DNA of 64,000 nt from Ruegeria sp. AD91A (GTDB lineage Bacteria; Pseudomonadota; Alphaproteobacteria; Rhodobacterales; Rhodobacteraceae): contig NZ_CP031947.1 in assembly GCF_003443535.1 (NCBI RefSeq), positions 372,001 to 436,000 on the forward strand, read 5' to 3'. The position numbers and the translations under genes are program-made. Below the pieces are notes generated by a model. That model was not told where the DNA came from, ran no database searches, and worked only from the letters and a program-made list of their open reading frames with translations. Every line of letters begins with the position of its first letter. Positions within the stretch are counted from its first letter, which is position 1. Shown here one piece after another: positions 28,223 through 39,007 of this stretch.

Positions 28223-29212
28223 ATGCGACATATTACGGACCCGATCGACCGCCGTCTGCTGGACGAGTTTCAACGCGATTTTCCAGTTGCTGAGAGACCG
28301 TTTCAGGTGTTGGGTAACGCTCTCGGGCTGGACGAGGCCGAAGTCATCCATCGCCTGTCTCGGATGCGCGCCACAGGCCGCATTACACGGGTTGGTGCAA
28401 CCATCACGCCCGGCGCGGTGACGGCCAGCACCCTGGCTGCCGTGTCGGCTCCGGAAGATCGATTGGAGGAGGTCGCCGCCCAGATCGATGCTGAACCCGG
28501 TGTGAACCACAATTATCAACGTGAAGACGCGTGGAACCTGTGGTTTGTCGCGACCGGGCCGGATCGCGCGCATGTCAACAATACCCTTGCGCGGATCAGT
28601 CGATCCACCGGATTGCAAGTGCTGGACTTGCGGCTGGTGCGTCCTTTCAACGTGGATCTTGGGTTTCGCATGACTGGAGGCACCAAAAACGTGCCCACAG
28701 CGCGAAAGGTCGATGCATCTGTCATGCGCGAGGGCGATCGTTGCCTGCTACAGTCTCTGAGTTCCGGGCTATCTTTGGTCTCAGAACCCTACGCCGCTCT
28801 GGCTCGTTCGCTGAAACGGGATGTCATCGACGTGATGGAGCGGGTCGAAGCCTTGCATGCCGCCGGAATAATCTCGCGGCTCGGCGTCATCGTGCGTCAC
28901 CGGGCGCTTGGCTGGTCGGCCAATGCGATGGTGGTCTGGGATCTGCCGGCAGAGCGGATCGACACCGCTGGTCCCGCTTTGGCCGCCTACCCAGGGGTGA
29001 CTTTGTGCTATGAGCGTAATCCGGTGCCCGATGTCTGGCCATATCGCCTGTATTCCATGATCCATGCCAGAACCCGAAGCGAGGCCTTGGAAACATTGGC
29101 GGGTGCGATTGCACTGACCGAACTGGCCGGAGCACGGCACAAGGTTCTCTTCTCAACCCGCTGTTTCAAGCAGACCGGAGCGCTGATTCAGGCCAAGGAG
29201 GCTGCCGCATGA
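28223..29212 (+). CDS. nirD: Siroheme decarboxylase, fused NirD-NirL
   Basis: The 329 residues form two Lrp/AsnC-like units in one chain. The first half starts DPIDRRLLDEFQRDFP and the second half GDRCLLQSLSSGLSLVSEPYAALA, each followed by a winged helix and an alpha/beta domain. In Pseudomonas these are separate NirD and NirL; fused NirDL occurs in Paracoccus and relatives. Together with NirG and NirH it removes the two acetate carboxyls of siroheme to give didecarboxysiroheme. The histidines in VNHNYQRED and the tyrosine in TLCYERN lie where catalytic residues are reported. Confidence 0.93.
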   Translation: MRHITDPIDRRLLDEFQRDFPVAERPFQVLGNALGLDEAEVIHRLSRMRATGRITRVGATITPGAVTASTLAAVSAPEDRLEEVAAQIDAEPGVNHNYQREDAWNLWFVATGPDRAHVNNTLARISRSTGLQVLDLRLVRPFNVDLGFRMTGGTKNVPTARKVDASVMREGDRCLLQSLSSGLSLVSEPYAALARSLKRDVIDVMERVEALHAAGIISRLGVIVRHRALGWSANAMVVWDLPAERIDTAGPALAAYPGVTLCYERNPVPDVWPYRLYSMIHARTRSEALETLAGAIALTELAGARHKVLFSTRCFKQTGALIQAKEAAA

Positions 29213-29658
29213 CGCTGGACCAAACGGATCGGGCGATCCTGAATCTCGTGCAAGATGATCTGCCACTGACCTCGCATCCTTACGCAACCGTGGCCGCAGA
29301 GCTGGGCCTGTCCGAGGCGGAATTGCTGACGCGTCTGAGCCGCATGAAAGAAGACCGCGTCATCACGCGCTTCGGTCCATTTTTCGACGCCGCGGCCATG
29401 GGTGGGGCTTTCTGCCTTTGTGCAATGGCCGTTCGAGCCAAAGATTTCAAAACCGTCCTGACCAAAGTCAATGCACATCCCGAGGTGGCCCATAATTATG
29501 AACGCACGCACCGGCTGAACATGTGGTTCGTGCTGGCCACCGAAACACCCGAGGGGATCGAGGCCGCTGCCGATGCCATCGAACGGGAAACGGGGATCTG
29601 CGTTCTACGTTTCCCCAAACTTCAGGAATTCTTTATCGGCTTTCGGGTAGCGGCATGA
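29209..29658 (+). CDS. nirG: Siroheme decarboxylase subunit NirG
   Basis: The protein has 149 residues, a single Lrp/AsnC-like unit: DQTDRAILNLVQDDLPLTSHPYATVAAELG with SRMKEDRVITRFGPFFD as winged helix, and AHNYERTHRLNMWFVLATE in the alpha/beta part. It acts in the NirDLGH complex. It overlaps the nirDL stop and the nirH start by 4 bp each. Confidence 0.92.
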   Translation: MTLDQTDRAILNLVQDDLPLTSHPYATVAAELGLSEAELLTRLSRMKEDRVITRFGPFFDAAAMGGAFCLCAMAVRAKDFKTVLTKVNAHPEVAHNYERTHRLNMWFVLATETPEGIEAAADAIERETGICVLRFPKLQEFFIGFRVAA

Positions 29659-30137
29659 TCGACGCAACAGACAGACAGATTATCGAGGCGCTGCAGGGGG
29701 GCTTACCCCTGACCCCGGCCCCGTATGTTCAGGTTGCCCACGAGCTGGGGCTGCAGGAAGATGATTTGCTTGAGAGACTGTCATCCCTCAAAGCGCGCGG
29801 GGTGATCCGACGGATCGCCGCAGCCCCCAACCACTATAAGCTGGGCATGACATCGAACGGCATGACCGTCTGGGATGTACAGGATGACCTGATCGGCGAA
29901 CTGGGCGCTCATATCGGGGCCCTGCCCTTCGTCACCCATTGTTATGAACGGCCTCGCGCTCTGCCCGACTGGCCCTACAACCTGTTCGCCATGGTCCACG
30001 GCCAGTCGCGCGACGAGGTCGAAGACAAACGCGGCCAGATCGCCGCGATTCTGGGATCGGCCTGCCGGGGCAGCGACATCCTCTATTCCACGCGCATCCT
30101 GAAAAAGACCGGGCTGCGCCTGAGACAGAAAGGTTGA
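29655..30137 (+). CDS. nirH: Siroheme decarboxylase subunit NirH
   Basis: This 160-residue protein is a third Lrp-like unit, more similar to the second half of NirDL: DATDRQIIEALQGGLPLTPAPYVQVAHELG and THCYERPRALPDWPYNLFAMVHG. It joins NirDL and NirG to decarboxylate siroheme. ATG 29655 overlaps the nirG stop. Confidence 0.92.
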   Translation: MIDATDRQIIEALQGGLPLTPAPYVQVAHELGLQEDDLLERLSSLKARGVIRRIAAAPNHYKLGMTSNGMTVWDVQDDLIGELGAHIGALPFVTHCYERPRALPDWPYNLFAMVHGQSRDEVEDKRGQIAAILGSACRGSDILYSTRILKKTGLRLRQKG

Positions 30138-30140
30138 TAC

Positions 30141-31355
30141 ATGTTCCGCCTGACCGAATACATGCATCAGCTGGTCAAACCGACTCCGGTGCGCAAACGT
30201 CGCCCCGGCGCGGTAAAGCCGGTTGTGATCTGGAATTTGACGCGGCGCTGTAACCTGAAGTGCCGCCATTGCTACACCGTCTCGGCGGATGTCGCGTTCC
30301 CGGGTGAGCTCAGCCATGAGCAAGCCATGGTAACCCTTGAGGATCTGGGCCAATTTCGCGTCCCGGCCCTGATCCTCTCGGGTGGGGAACCGCTGGATCG
30401 GTTCGATTTCTTCGACATCGCAAAACGGGCCCGTGATCTGGTGCCAATGCTGGCCTTGTCGACCAACGGCACCCGGATCTACGACGAAACGGCCGATATG
30501 ATAGCGGATGTCGGATTCAACTACGTCGGCATCTCGCTGGACGGGATTGGAGCGACGAATGACTGGTTCCGTGGCGTCGAGGGCGCTTTTGCTGACGCCC
30601 TGCGCGGCGTGCGCGAATGCAAAAAGCGCGGTATCAAGGTCGGCCTGCGGTTCTGCCTGACCGAAGGCACACGACATCACTTGCCTGACTTGCTGGCATT
30701 GTGTGACGATGAAGGTGTCGACAAGTTCTACCTGTCTCACCTTGTTTATGCGGGGCGCGGCGACAAGAACCGGGGTGAAGACGCTGAACATCAGCGCACC
30801 CGCAAGGGTCAGGACCTGTTGCTGGAACGCGCCTGGGAAGCCGCATCGGGCGGTCGTCCGTTGGATATCGTGACGGGGAACAATGACGCCGACGCGGGAT
30901 ATTTTCTGAACTGGATTCGCGCGCATTTCGACGCCGAAAAAGCGGCACATGTGCGCGAGCACCTGGCCGCGTGGGGCGGAAACTCGAGTGGTTTGGGTGT
31001 CGCCAATATCGACAATCTTGGCCGGGTCCACCCGGACACCTATTGGTCCGATTACACAGTCGGCAACGTAAAGACCAAATCGTTTTCCGAACTCTGGACC
31101 AGCGATGATCCGATGCTTGCCATGCTCCGCACCCGCCCACGCCCGCTGAAGGGGCGCTGTGGAGCCTGCGAACTCAAGGACGTGTGCGGCGGCAATACCC
31201 GCATCCGCGCCTTGCAATTGACCGGTGATCCATGGGCCGAGGATCCAGCCTGTTACCTGACCAACCAGGAAATCGGTGTGGATACCGCAGGTGAGCGCCT
31301 TCAGGTCACACCGTTCCGGGGGAAAAGCCATGATCCGGCGCATCAGTTCTTTTAA
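30141..31355 (+). CDS. nirJ: NirJ, radical SAM enzyme of heme d1 synthesis
   Basis: The protein of 404 residues carries the radical SAM cluster motif C37NLKC41RHC44Y after [14 protein letters not shown] for SAM binding, and a C-terminal SPASM-like cysteine region [18 protein letters not shown]. NirJ replaces propionate side chains of didecarboxysiroheme with oxo groups in the cytoplasm. It follows nirH by 3 bp and overlaps nirN by 26 bp. Confidence 0.95.
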   Translation: MFRLTEYMHQLVKPTPVRKRRPGAVKPVVIWNLTRRCNLKCRHCYTVSADVAFPGELSHEQAMVTLEDLGQFRVPALILSGGEPLDRFDFFDIAKRARDLVPMLALSTNGTRIYDETADMIADVGFNYVGISLDGIGATNDWFRGVEGAFADALRGVRECKKRGIKVGLRFCLTEGTRHHLPDLLALCDDEGVDKFYLSHLVYAGRGDKNRGEDAEHQRTRKGQDLLLERAWEAASGGRPLDIVTGNNDADAGYFLNWIRAHFDAEKAAHVREHLAAWGGNSSGLGVANIDNLGRVHPDTYWSDYTVGNVKTKSFSELWTSDDPMLAMLRTRPRPLKGRCGACELKDVCGGNTRIRALQLTGDPWAEDPACYLTNQEIGVDTAGERLQVTPFRGKSHDPAHQFF

Positions 31356-32883
31356 GACACTCACGGTCAGCACATTATGGTCCGTACTTCTGGCAGGAAC
31401 CGCATGGGCGGATGCCCCGTCGGACTACGCTGAACATTGTGCTTCATGCCACGGCGAAAACCGTCTGGGCGGAGTTGGCCCCGCGCTGATCCCGGAAACA
31501 CTCAAGCGCATGCGGGGTCCGCGGGTAGCTGCCGTGATTGCCGAAGGTCGCACGGCGACACAAATGCCCGCATTCTCGCACGACCTGGATGCTCTGCAGA
31601 TCGAGGAACTGGCAGGCTGGTTGAAATCGCCGTTGGAATCCGATCCGGAATGGGACGAGGCTGATATTATGGCCAGCCGGACGCTGGACGAGGAATATGT
31701 GCCGGTGGATACACCCGTCTGGAACAGCGACCCGATGAACATCACGCTGGTCGTCGAGACCGGGGATCACCATGTCAGCGTTCTGGACGGGGATACGTTC
31801 GAAGTGCTGGACCGGTTCGAAACTCCTTTCGCCGTTCATGGCGGACCGAAATTCAGCCCGGATGGGCGTTACGTCTTTATCATGTCCCGCGACGGGTGGG
31901 TTCAGAAGTACGACATTTGGGCACTGAAACAGGTGGGCCGTGTACGTGCCGGCCTGAACAGCCGCAATATCGCCATGTCCGGCGATGGCAAATGGGTGGC
32001 TGTGGCGAACTACCTGCCCAACAGCTTGACAGTGTTGTCCACTGAAGACCTTTCAGTCGCAAAGGTCATCGAGGTCAAAAGCAAGAAGGGCCTGCCCAGC
32101 CGCGTTTCCGCTGTCTACCAGGCCCCTCCGCGGGAAAGCTTTGTTCTTGCGCTGAAGGATGTGCCCGAGATTTGGGAAGTGTTCTACGGCGCCAATCCCC
32201 CGCAATCCGGGCTTGGTCATGACTTCCGCATCGAAGGCCAGTTCAAGAACCCCGACCCCTTCCCGGTGCGCAAGATCACTACGCCTGACTACCTTGACGA
32301 TTTCTTCTTCGACCAGAGTTATGAATATGTCATGGGAGCGTCCCGCGATGGCAAGGGCGGACAAGTGATTGATCTGGTGATCGGGCACAAGGTGGCCGAT
32401 CTGGATTTGCCCGGAATGCCGCATCTGGGCTCGGGGATCACATGGAAACACGGCGATACGACCGTGATGGCCACGCCGCACCTGACAGACGGCGCCGTGT
32501 CGGTGATCGACATGGAAAGCTGGGAAACCGTCAAACGGATCAAGACCGAGGGCCCCGGGTTCTTCATGCGCAGCCATGAGAATTCGCCTTATGTCTGGGC
32601 CGACGTTTTCTTTGGCCCCAACAAGGACGCAATGCATGTCATCGACAAGCAAAGCCTTGAAATCGTAAAGACCCTGCGCCCCGCTCCCGGAAAAACCGTG
32701 GCCCATGTCGAGTTTACCAGGGATGGCAGCCACGCACTGGTTTCGATCTGGGAAGATGACGGCGCCGTAATCGTCTATGACGCGCAGACGTTGGAAGAGG
32801 TCCGCCGCCTGCCGATGCTCAAACCTTCGGGAAAATACAATGTCTGGAACAAGATCACCTTCTCGGAAGGAACCAGCCACTGA
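31330..32883 (+). CDS. nirN: NirN, cytochrome c-d1 domain protein (dihydro-heme d1 dehydrogenase)
   Basis: This 517-residue periplasmic paralogue of NirS has a signal peptide ending near AWADAP, a heme c site C37ASCH41 and a d1-binding propeller. Unlike NirS it is a biosynthesis protein: it performs the last oxidation of dihydro-heme d1 and helps load NirS. ATG 31330 lies within the end of nirJ; the upstream frame to 31276 is a shadow of nirJ. A small membrane-protein gene overlaps its end. Confidence 0.93.
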   Translation: MIRRISSFKTLTVSTLWSVLLAGTAWADAPSDYAEHCASCHGENRLGGVGPALIPETLKRMRGPRVAAVIAEGRTATQMPAFSHDLDALQIEELAGWLKSPLESDPEWDEADIMASRTLDEEYVPVDTPVWNSDPMNITLVVETGDHHVSVLDGDTFEVLDRFETPFAVHGGPKFSPDGRYVFIMSRDGWVQKYDIWALKQVGRVRAGLNSRNIAMSGDGKWVAVANYLPNSLTVLSTEDLSVAKVIEVKSKKGLPSRVSAVYQAPPRESFVLALKDVPEIWEVFYGANPPQSGLGHDFRIEGQFKNPDPFPVRKITTPDYLDDFFFDQSYEYVMGASRDGKGGQVIDLVIGHKVADLDLPGMPHLGSGITWKHGDTTVMATPHLTDGAVSVIDMESWETVKRIKTEGPGFFMRSHENSPYVWADVFFGPNKDAMHVIDKQSLEIVKTLRPAPGKTVAHVEFTRDGSHALVSIWEDDGAVIVYDAQTLEEVRRLPMLKPSGKYNVWNKITFSEGTSH

Positions 32884-33103
32884 GGGGAAGTGGCCGGTTT
32901 GGAAACTAGCCATTCTGCTGTATCCGGCCACGGCGTTAACCGTGGCCATCAACCTGTTTTTGCTCGGCCTTATCCTGCACAGCGTAGGGTTCGGTGCAAT
33001 CGAACCGGTTCCGGCAATCCTCTGGTCGATTCCGCTGGGCATTCCTGCGGCATGGTTGGCCGGTCGGTGGGTGCGCGGATTGATGGACGAGGCCGACGGG
33101 TAG
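32840..33103 (+). CDS. Small membrane protein at the end of the nir operon
   Basis: I do not recognise this family. From ATG 32840 the 87-residue product has a charged N-terminus ([15 protein letters not shown]) and two hydrophobic segments (LAILLYPATALTVAINLFLLGLILHSVGF and AILWSIPLGIPAAWLAGRWVRGLM). Its start lies 44 bp inside nirN in another frame and no start codon exists right after the nirN stop, so it is translationally coupled if real. GGGAAAA lies upstream. It could help anchor the d1 assembly or NirS electron transfer, but nothing in the sequence says so. Confidence 0.6.
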   Translation: MSGTRSPSRKEPATEGKWPVWKLAILLYPATALTVAINLFLLGLILHSVGFGAIEPVPAILWSIPLGIPAAWLAGRWVRGLMDEADG

Positions 33104-33121
33104 GCGCAATTTGTAAGGCAC

Positions 33122-33135
33122 CTGACCTAAGTCAA
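33122..33135 (+). promoter_or_regulatory. FNR/DNR-type box of the nos operon
   Basis: CTGACCTAAGTCAA differs by one base from TTGAC-N4-GTCAA. The centre is 64.5 bp before the first gene at 33193, close to the spacing at hemA, norC, nnrS and nirS. Confidence 0.68.
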
Positions 33136-33192
33136 GTCTCCGCCTGAGAGAATCCCCTACGGTTCAGAAAAGAACGCCGAGCTGGATTCTCA

Positions 33193-33657
33193 ATGCCTAC
33201 CTTCCGCCCCCCGCATAGCCTGTTTGATCGCGTGTCCCGCGCGGTGTGCGGTTTGGTGGGTATTTTCCTTTTGCTTTTGCAGATGCTTGGCCCGGTGCTG
33301 GCGAGTCCCGGGGACAGCATGTGGATCGAGATCTGCTCGGAGGCAGGGGCGGTCTGGGTTGAAGTGGACCTTGAGGAAGGCACTGATGACCCGACCGCAC
33401 CTTGCCCGAAATGCGCCGATTGCGCGCTGTGCGCGGTGACAACGGCAGCGCCGCTGCCTGACCTGCCATCGCTGACGCAATCGGGAAATGTACGGATCGT
33501 ACCCGCTGCAATCGGGGATCTGTGCATTTTGTACAACTCAAGGCGACTGTGGCCCGAAACCCGAGGGCCCCCGTTTGCGACCCAAGAAGAATCTGAACGC
33601 GCCCTGCGCGCGTCCGTGGCGTCCACCCTAGCAATCGGAGGTGCGCCGTGGTCGTAA
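33193..33657 (+). CDS. Cys-rich exported protein preceding nosR (DUF2946-like)
   Basis: The 154-residue product begins with an N-terminal hydrophobic segment (AVCGLVGIFLLLLQMLGPVLA) and then a periplasmic part with CSEAGAVWVEVDLEE and a cysteine cluster CPKCADCALC. The overall pattern resembles DUF2946 proteins, small exported proteins often found near copper genes; the match is by eye only. It overlaps nosR by 10 bp and is the first gene after the nos promoter box, so a role in copper supply or assembly for NosZ is attractive. The metal binding is inference. Confidence 0.65.
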   Translation: MPTFRPPHSLFDRVSRAVCGLVGIFLLLLQMLGPVLASPGDSMWIEICSEAGAVWVEVDLEEGTDDPTAPCPKCADCALCAVTTAAPLPDLPSLTQSGNVRIVPAAIGDLCILYNSRRLWPETRGPPFATQEESERALRASVASTLAIGGAPWS

Positions 33658-35825
33658 GACGCGCAATCCATTTCCTGCTGGCTTTCACCCTGTCCTGCCT
33701 GATGGCGATCAGCGCCCATGCCGACAGCCTGGCCAGTTTCCTGCCCGATATCGATCCTGCCGATCTGGCCCCCGGTGCCGATGCCTTTGGCCCGGTACGC
33801 GATGACGTCAAGGTCGCCCCCGTCCTGAAGGGCGGCGAGACCGTTGCCTGGGCATTCCTGACCTCGGACTTTGTTGGCACGACGGGTTATTCCGGCAAGC
33901 CGATCCACGTCGTTGCCGCCATCGATAACGATGCTGTGTTGACCGGAGTGCAATTGGTCAAGCACTCGGAACCCATCGTGCTGATCGGCATCCCCAATTC
34001 CCGCATGGTTGAATTGACCGAAGGCTATGCAGGCCTTGACCTGAAGGTTGAAGCTGAAACCGGGGGTGAGGGGCACGACCTCGACATCATCTCGGGCGCG
34101 ACCGTCACGATCATGGTGATCGACGACAGCCTTGTGCGTGGCGGCATCAAGGTGGCACGTGCGTTGGGTCTGGGCGGCTTGTCGCCGTTGCAGGCCGATG
34201 GGCCAAAGCGCGAAGTCGATATGGCGCAGAATGCGGTCCATGACTGGTCGACCCTGTCGGGTGACGGCTCGATCCGGCGGTTGACGCTGGATGTCGGGCA
34301 GGTCAATGCCGCCTTCGAGGCCACCGGCGACCAGCGCGCGATCAAACGCCCCGAGCCGGGCGAACCGGATGACACCTTCATCGACATGCATATGGCGCTT
34401 GTCTCGGTTCCGTCGATCGGCAAATCACTGCTAGGCGACGCCGAATACCAGAACCTTGTGAACTGGTTGGACGAGGGCGAACAGGCCATTCTGGTGCTAG
34501 GTCGCGGTACTTACAGCTTCAAGGGGTCGGGCTATGTGCGCGGCGGGATTTTCGATCGAATTCAGTTGATCCAGGGCGACAACTCGGTCCGGTTCTTCGA
34601 CAAACAGCAAGTACGCCTTGGCAAGGTTGCAGCCCCTGATGCACCCAGTTTCACTGAGCTGGATATCTTCAAGATTCCCGCCGATGCCGAGTTCGACCCG
34701 ACAGAGCCGTTCCGCCTGCAACTGCTGGTACAGCGTGCCGTGGGTGCAGTTGAGAAAACCTTTCTGACATTCGATCTGGGCTACAAACTGCCTGACCATT
34801 ACCTGCTGCCCGTTGCAGCCCCAACGGTTGTAGAGGATGCAACCGGCGAAGCCGCCGCCAAAGCTGCCCTGTGGCAGCGCATCTGGAAGGATCGCACTGT
34901 CGAAATTGGCGTTCTTGGCGTCATGCTTCTGGTGCTGACTGCGACGTTCTTCTTCCAATTCCACGCGACGATGAATGCACGGGTCTTCTACTGGTTCCGC
35001 ATCGGTTATCTGACCATGACTCTGTTCTTCATCGGCTGGTACGCCAACGCGCAGCTGAGCGTGGTGAACCTGATGGCGCTGGCGGGCAGCTTGCGCACCG
35101 GGTTCTCCTGGGATGCGTTCCTGCTGGACCCGCTGGTCTTTATCCAGTGGTTCGCGGTCGCTGCCGCGCTGCTGTTCTGGGGGCGTGGCGCCTATTGCGG
35201 CTGGTTGTGCCCGTTTGGTGCGTTGCAGGAGCTGACCAACAAGATCGCCCGCGCGCTGAAAGTACCGCAATGGACTCTGCCCTGGGGACTGAACGAGCGC
35301 CTGTGGCCTGCAAAATACATGATCTTCCTCGGTCTCTTCGGCCTCAGCTTTGTCTCGATCCCGTTGGCCGAGAAATACGCCGAGGTCGAGCCGTTCAAAA
35401 CGGCGATCATTCTGAAATTCATGCGCGACTGGCCTTTCGTGGTCTTTGCGCTGGCCCTGCTGGGAATCGGGCTGTTCATCGAACGGTTCTATTGCCGCTA
35501 TCTCTGCCCGCTGGGCGGAGCACTGGCGATCCCTGCCCGTATCCGCATGTTCGACTGGCTGCGCCGCTACAAGGATTGTGGCACGCCCTGTCAAACCTGC
35601 GCCAATGAATGCCCCGTTCAGGCGATCCATCCCACCGGTGAGATCAATCCGAACGAGTGCGTCACCTGCCTGCATTGTCAGGTGCTCTACCAGTCCGAGG
35701 ACAAATGTCCCGTCGTTATCCGCCAACTGAAACGGCGGGCCAAGACAGGGTCGGTCCAACCAAAAGCCCCCCTCGGACAACCACCGGCGAACCATCCGAA
35801 CGCCAAACCGCAATCCGTTTCCTAA
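33648..35825 (+). CDS. nosR: NosR, membrane flavoprotein for N2O reduction
   Basis: The 725-residue product has a signal peptide, a periplasmic FMN-binding domain with the covalent flavin site SGATVT near residue 150, and then about six membrane helices. Two CxxxCP motifs (CGWLCP and CRYLCP) lie between helices, and a C-terminal ferredoxin-like part carries [13 protein letters not shown] and CVTCLHC. NosR feeds electrons to and is needed for expression of NosZ. The start is GTG 33648 overlapping the gene before it. Confidence 0.95.
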   Translation: MVVRRAIHFLLAFTLSCLMAISAHADSLASFLPDIDPADLAPGADAFGPVRDDVKVAPVLKGGETVAWAFLTSDFVGTTGYSGKPIHVVAAIDNDAVLTGVQLVKHSEPIVLIGIPNSRMVELTEGYAGLDLKVEAETGGEGHDLDIISGATVTIMVIDDSLVRGGIKVARALGLGGLSPLQADGPKREVDMAQNAVHDWSTLSGDGSIRRLTLDVGQVNAAFEATGDQRAIKRPEPGEPDDTFIDMHMALVSVPSIGKSLLGDAEYQNLVNWLDEGEQAILVLGRGTYSFKGSGYVRGGIFDRIQLIQGDNSVRFFDKQQVRLGKVAAPDAPSFTELDIFKIPADAEFDPTEPFRLQLLVQRAVGAVEKTFLTFDLGYKLPDHYLLPVAAPTVVEDATGEAAAKAALWQRIWKDRTVEIGVLGVMLLVLTATFFFQFHATMNARVFYWFRIGYLTMTLFFIGWYANAQLSVVNLMALAGSLRTGFSWDAFLLDPLVFIQWFAVAAALLFWGRGAYCGWLCPFGALQELTNKIARALKVPQWTLPWGLNERLWPAKYMIFLGLFGLSFVSIPLAEKYAEVEPFKTAIILKFMRDWPFVVFALALLGIGLFIERFYCRYLCPLGGALAIPARIRMFDWLRRYKDCGTPCQTCANECPVQAIHPTGEINPNECVTCLHCQVLYQSEDKCPVVIRQLKRRAKTGSVQPKAPLGQPPANHPNAKPQSVS

Positions 35826-35839
35826 AAGGAGGAACGAAC

Positions 35840-37747
35840 ATGTCGGAACATGACAACAAACTAACCGTCACACGCCGCGGGATGCTGGGTGCAACTGCAA
35901 CCGGCGCCGTGCTGGCCGGGACTGGTCTGGGCTCGACCCTGATGACCGCAAAACAGGCGAGCGCTGCGGCCAATGCCAATCTCGAACCCGGCGAGCTGGA
36001 CGAGTATTACGGTTTCTGGTCTTCGGGTCAGACCGGTGAGTTGCGCATCCTGGGCTTCCCGTCCATGCGCGAACTGATGCGGGTGCCGGTGTTCAACCGC
36101 TGCTCGGCCACGGGCTGGGGTCAGACCAACGAGTCACTGAAAATCATGACCGAAGGGTTGCTGCCTGAAACCAAGGAGTTTCTCGCCAAGCGTGGCATGA
36201 AAACTTATGACAACGGCGACCTTCACCACCCGCATATGTCGTTCACCGACGGCACCTATGACGGCCGTTACCTGTTCATGAACGACAAGGCCAACACCCG
36301 CGTCGCCCGTGTGCGCTGTGACGTGATGAAATGCGACAAGATCACCGAGATCCCGAACGCCAAGGCGATCCACGGTCTGCGTCCGCAGAAATTCCCGCGC
36401 ACCGGCTATGTCTTTGCCAATGGTGAAGATGAAACGCCGCTGGTCAACGATGGCAGCGTGCTGGACGATCCGTCGCAATACGTGAACATCTTTACCGCGT
36501 TGGACGGCGACACCATGGAAGTCGCCTGGCAGGTGATCGTATCCGGCAACCTCGACAACACCGACTGCGACTATCAGGGTAAATACGCCTATTCGACCTC
36601 GTACAACTCAGAAATGGGCATGAACCTGGCCGAGATGACCGAGAACGAATTGGACCACGTCGTTGTCTTCAACCTTGCGGAAATCGAAAAAGGCATCGAA
36701 GCCGGCGATTATCAGGAGCTGAAGGGCGTCAAGGTTTTGGACGGACGTAAGGGTCAGAACAAGAAATACACCCGCTACATCCCGATTCCGAATTCGCCAC
36801 ATGGCATCAACACCGCGCCAGACGGCAAGCACGTCTGCATCAACGGTAAACTGTCGCCGACCGTGTCGATCATGGACGTCGCCAAGCTGGACGCGCTGTT
36901 CGAAAGCGATGCCGACCCGCGGTCCTGCATCGTTGGTGAACCGCAGTTGGGTCTTGGCCCACTTCACACCGCCTATGATGGTCAGGGCAACGCCTTCACC
37001 ACGCTGTTCCTGGACAGCCAGATCGTGAAGTGGAACATCGACAAGGCCATCCGCGCCTACAATGGCGAGGACGTGGACCCAATCATCTCGAAGGTCGACG
37101 TGCATTATCAGCCGGGTCACAACTCCACCTCGATGGGTGAAACCAAGGATGCCGACGGCAAGTGGCTGATTTCGATGAACAAGTTCTCGAAAGACCGCTT
37201 CCTGAACGTTGGTCCTCTTAAGCCCGAGAACGAACAGCTGATCGACATTTCGTCGGATGAGATGAAAGTGGTGCATGACGGCCCGACCTTTGCCGAACCG
37301 CACGATTCGATCATTGTACGCAGCGACATCGTAAACCCGGTCAACGTCTGGGATCGCAACGACGCCACGTGGGAAGACGCCCGCAAACAGGCCGAGGCCG
37401 ATGGCATCGATCTGGAAGAAGGCGCTGAAGAACCGATCCGGGACGGCAACAAGGTGCGGGTCTACATGACCTCGCAGGCGCCGACTTTCAGTCTCGAGAA
37501 GTTCACCGTCAAACAAGGTGACGAGGTGACGGTTTACATCACCAACCTCGATGACGTGGACGACGTGACCCACGGCTTCTGCCTGGGCAACTACGGTATC
37601 GCTATGGAAGTGGCGCCGCTGGCCACCGCCTCGGTCACCTTCACTGCCGACCGTCCGGGCGTGCACTGGTTCTACTGCCAGTGGTTCTGCCATGCGCTGC
37701 ACATGGAAATGCGCGGTCGGATGCTGGTCGAACCGCAAGGAGCCTGA
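35840..37747 (+). CDS. nosZ: Nitrous oxide reductase
   Basis: This 635-residue enzyme converts N2O to N2 in the periplasm. A Tat signal ([19 protein letters not shown]) is followed by the seven-bladed CuZ propeller ([18 protein letters not shown] holds cluster histidines) and the C-terminal cupredoxin with the CuA site C613-x3-C617-x3-H621-x2-M624. Tat export and length place it in clade I. AAAGGAGG lies before ATG 35840; the open frame back to 35657 is the nosR shadow. Confidence 0.98.
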   Translation: MSEHDNKLTVTRRGMLGATATGAVLAGTGLGSTLMTAKQASAAANANLEPGELDEYYGFWSSGQTGELRILGFPSMRELMRVPVFNRCSATGWGQTNESLKIMTEGLLPETKEFLAKRGMKTYDNGDLHHPHMSFTDGTYDGRYLFMNDKANTRVARVRCDVMKCDKITEIPNAKAIHGLRPQKFPRTGYVFANGEDETPLVNDGSVLDDPSQYVNIFTALDGDTMEVAWQVIVSGNLDNTDCDYQGKYAYSTSYNSEMGMNLAEMTENELDHVVVFNLAEIEKGIEAGDYQELKGVKVLDGRKGQNKKYTRYIPIPNSPHGINTAPDGKHVCINGKLSPTVSIMDVAKLDALFESDADPRSCIVGEPQLGLGPLHTAYDGQGNAFTTLFLDSQIVKWNIDKAIRAYNGEDVDPIISKVDVHYQPGHNSTSMGETKDADGKWLISMNKFSKDRFLNVGPLKPENEQLIDISSDEMKVVHDGPTFAEPHDSIIVRSDIVNPVNVWDRNDATWEDARKQAEADGIDLEEGAEEPIRDGNKVRVYMTSQAPTFSLEKFTVKQGDEVTVYITNLDDVDDVTHGFCLGNYGIAMEVAPLATASVTFTADRPGVHWFYCQWFCHALHMEMRGRMLVEPQGA

Positions 37748-37750
37748 CCC

Positions 37751-39007
37751 ATGCGCTGGTCCCTGTTCATACCGCTCCTGCTCGGCTCGCCCCTTTGGGC
37801 GGCGGATTGGGATGTGCCCAACCGGGCGGGGGCCATCAATGAAATACTGGCGCAGGCGGCGGATGGAGACACCCTCCGCCTGAGCCCCGGTGTCTATGCC
37901 GAGCATCTCGTCCTGGACCGGCCCGTCATCATCGACGGGCAGGGCCAGGCCACCATTGACGGGCAAGGCACCGGCAGCGTCATCACCGTGACCGGCCCGG
38001 GCGTGACCGTGCGCGGTCTGACTGTGATCGGCTCGGGCTCAAGCCATGACGGGATCGACAGCGGAATCCAACTGACCAAGACGGCCCGCGCGCCGCTGGT
38101 CGAGAATAATGTTCTGCTGGGCAATCTTTATGGCGTCGACATTCATGGTGCCAAAGACAGTATCGTGCGTGGCAACCGGATCGAAGGACGTTTGGACCAG
38201 CGGATGAACGACCGCGGCAATGGCGTCTATGTCTGGAATGCGCCGGGCGCGGTGGTCGAGGGCAATGACATCCGCTATGGGCGCGACGGAATCTTCGTGA
38301 ACTCGTCCAAGAAGAACACCTTTACAGGCAACCTGTTCCGCGACCTCCGGTTCGCAGTGCACTACATGTATGCCGACAATTCAGTGGTCAGCGACAATGT
38401 CTCGATCGGTAACGATCTGGGCTATGCGGTCATGTTCACGACAAATGTGAAGGTCGCAGACAACGTTTCGATCGGTGACCGTGAACACGGCGTGATGCTG
38501 AACTACGCCAACAAGAGTGAGATCACCGGAAACGTGGTGATCGGTGCCAAGGAAAAGTGCACTTTCCTTTACAACTCCAACAAGAACGAGTTCACCGACA
38601 ACTGGTTCCAGGGATGCGGCATCGGAATCCATTTCACCGCCGGCAGCGAACGCAACCGGATCGTCGGCAACGCCTTTGTCGGCAACCGGACACAGGTAAA
38701 ATACGTCTCGACCAAATGGGTCGAGTGGTCGGAAGACGGCCGCGGCAATTACTGGTCCGATTTTGCCGCCTATGATGTGGATGGCAACGGCATCGCCGAT
38801 GCCCCCTATCGCCCAAATGACTCGATGGACCATGTGCTGTGGACCCAACCCGCAGCCAAACTGCTGCTCGGCTCTCCTGCCGTGCAGCTGGTGCGCTGGT
38901 CGCAATCCGCTTTTCCGGCACTGTTGCCCGGTGGCGTGATGGACAGCAATCCATTGATGCAACCCCCTGAACCCCCAGCTATGAAAAAGGTGCCTCATGA
39001 CGGATAA
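37751..39007 (+). CDS. nosD: NosD, periplasmic copper-cluster assembly protein
   Basis: This protein of 418 residues has a signal peptide (LFIPLLLGSPLWA) and a right-handed parallel beta-helix of repeated N-x-(I/V)-x-x-N units (NNVLLGNLYGVDIHG, GNRIEGRL, DNVSIGDREHG). NosD with the NosFY ABC transporter is needed for building the CuZ site. It starts 3 bp after nosZ and overlaps nosF by 11 bp. Confidence 0.94.
   Translation: MRWSLFIPLLLGSPLWAADWDVPNRAGAINEILAQAADGDTLRLSPGVYAEHLVLDRPVIIDGQGQATIDGQGTGSVITVTGPGVTVRGLTVIGSGSSHDGIDSGIQLTKTARAPLVENNVLLGNLYGVDIHGAKDSIVRGNRIEGRLDQRMNDRGNGVYVWNAPGAVVEGNDIRYGRDGIFVNSSKKNTFTGNLFRDLRFAVHYMYADNSVVSDNVSIGNDLGYAVMFTTNVKVADNVSIGDREHGVMLNYANKSEITGNVVIGAKEKCTFLYNSNKNEFTDNWFQGCGIGIHFTAGSERNRIVGNAFVGNRTQVKYVSTKWVEWSEDGRGNYWSDFAAYDVDGNGIADAPYRPNDSMDHVLWTQPAAKLLLGSPAVQLVRWSQSAFPALLPGGVMDSNPLMQPPEPPAMKKVPHDG

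Noticed and set aside
27260..28618. Antisense open frame opposite nirF and nirDL
   Set aside because: Shadow frame typical of GC-rich codon bias.
29781..31373. Long antisense open frame opposite nirH, nirJ and nirN
   Set aside because: Shadow of the confirmed nir genes; no similarity or ribosome site.
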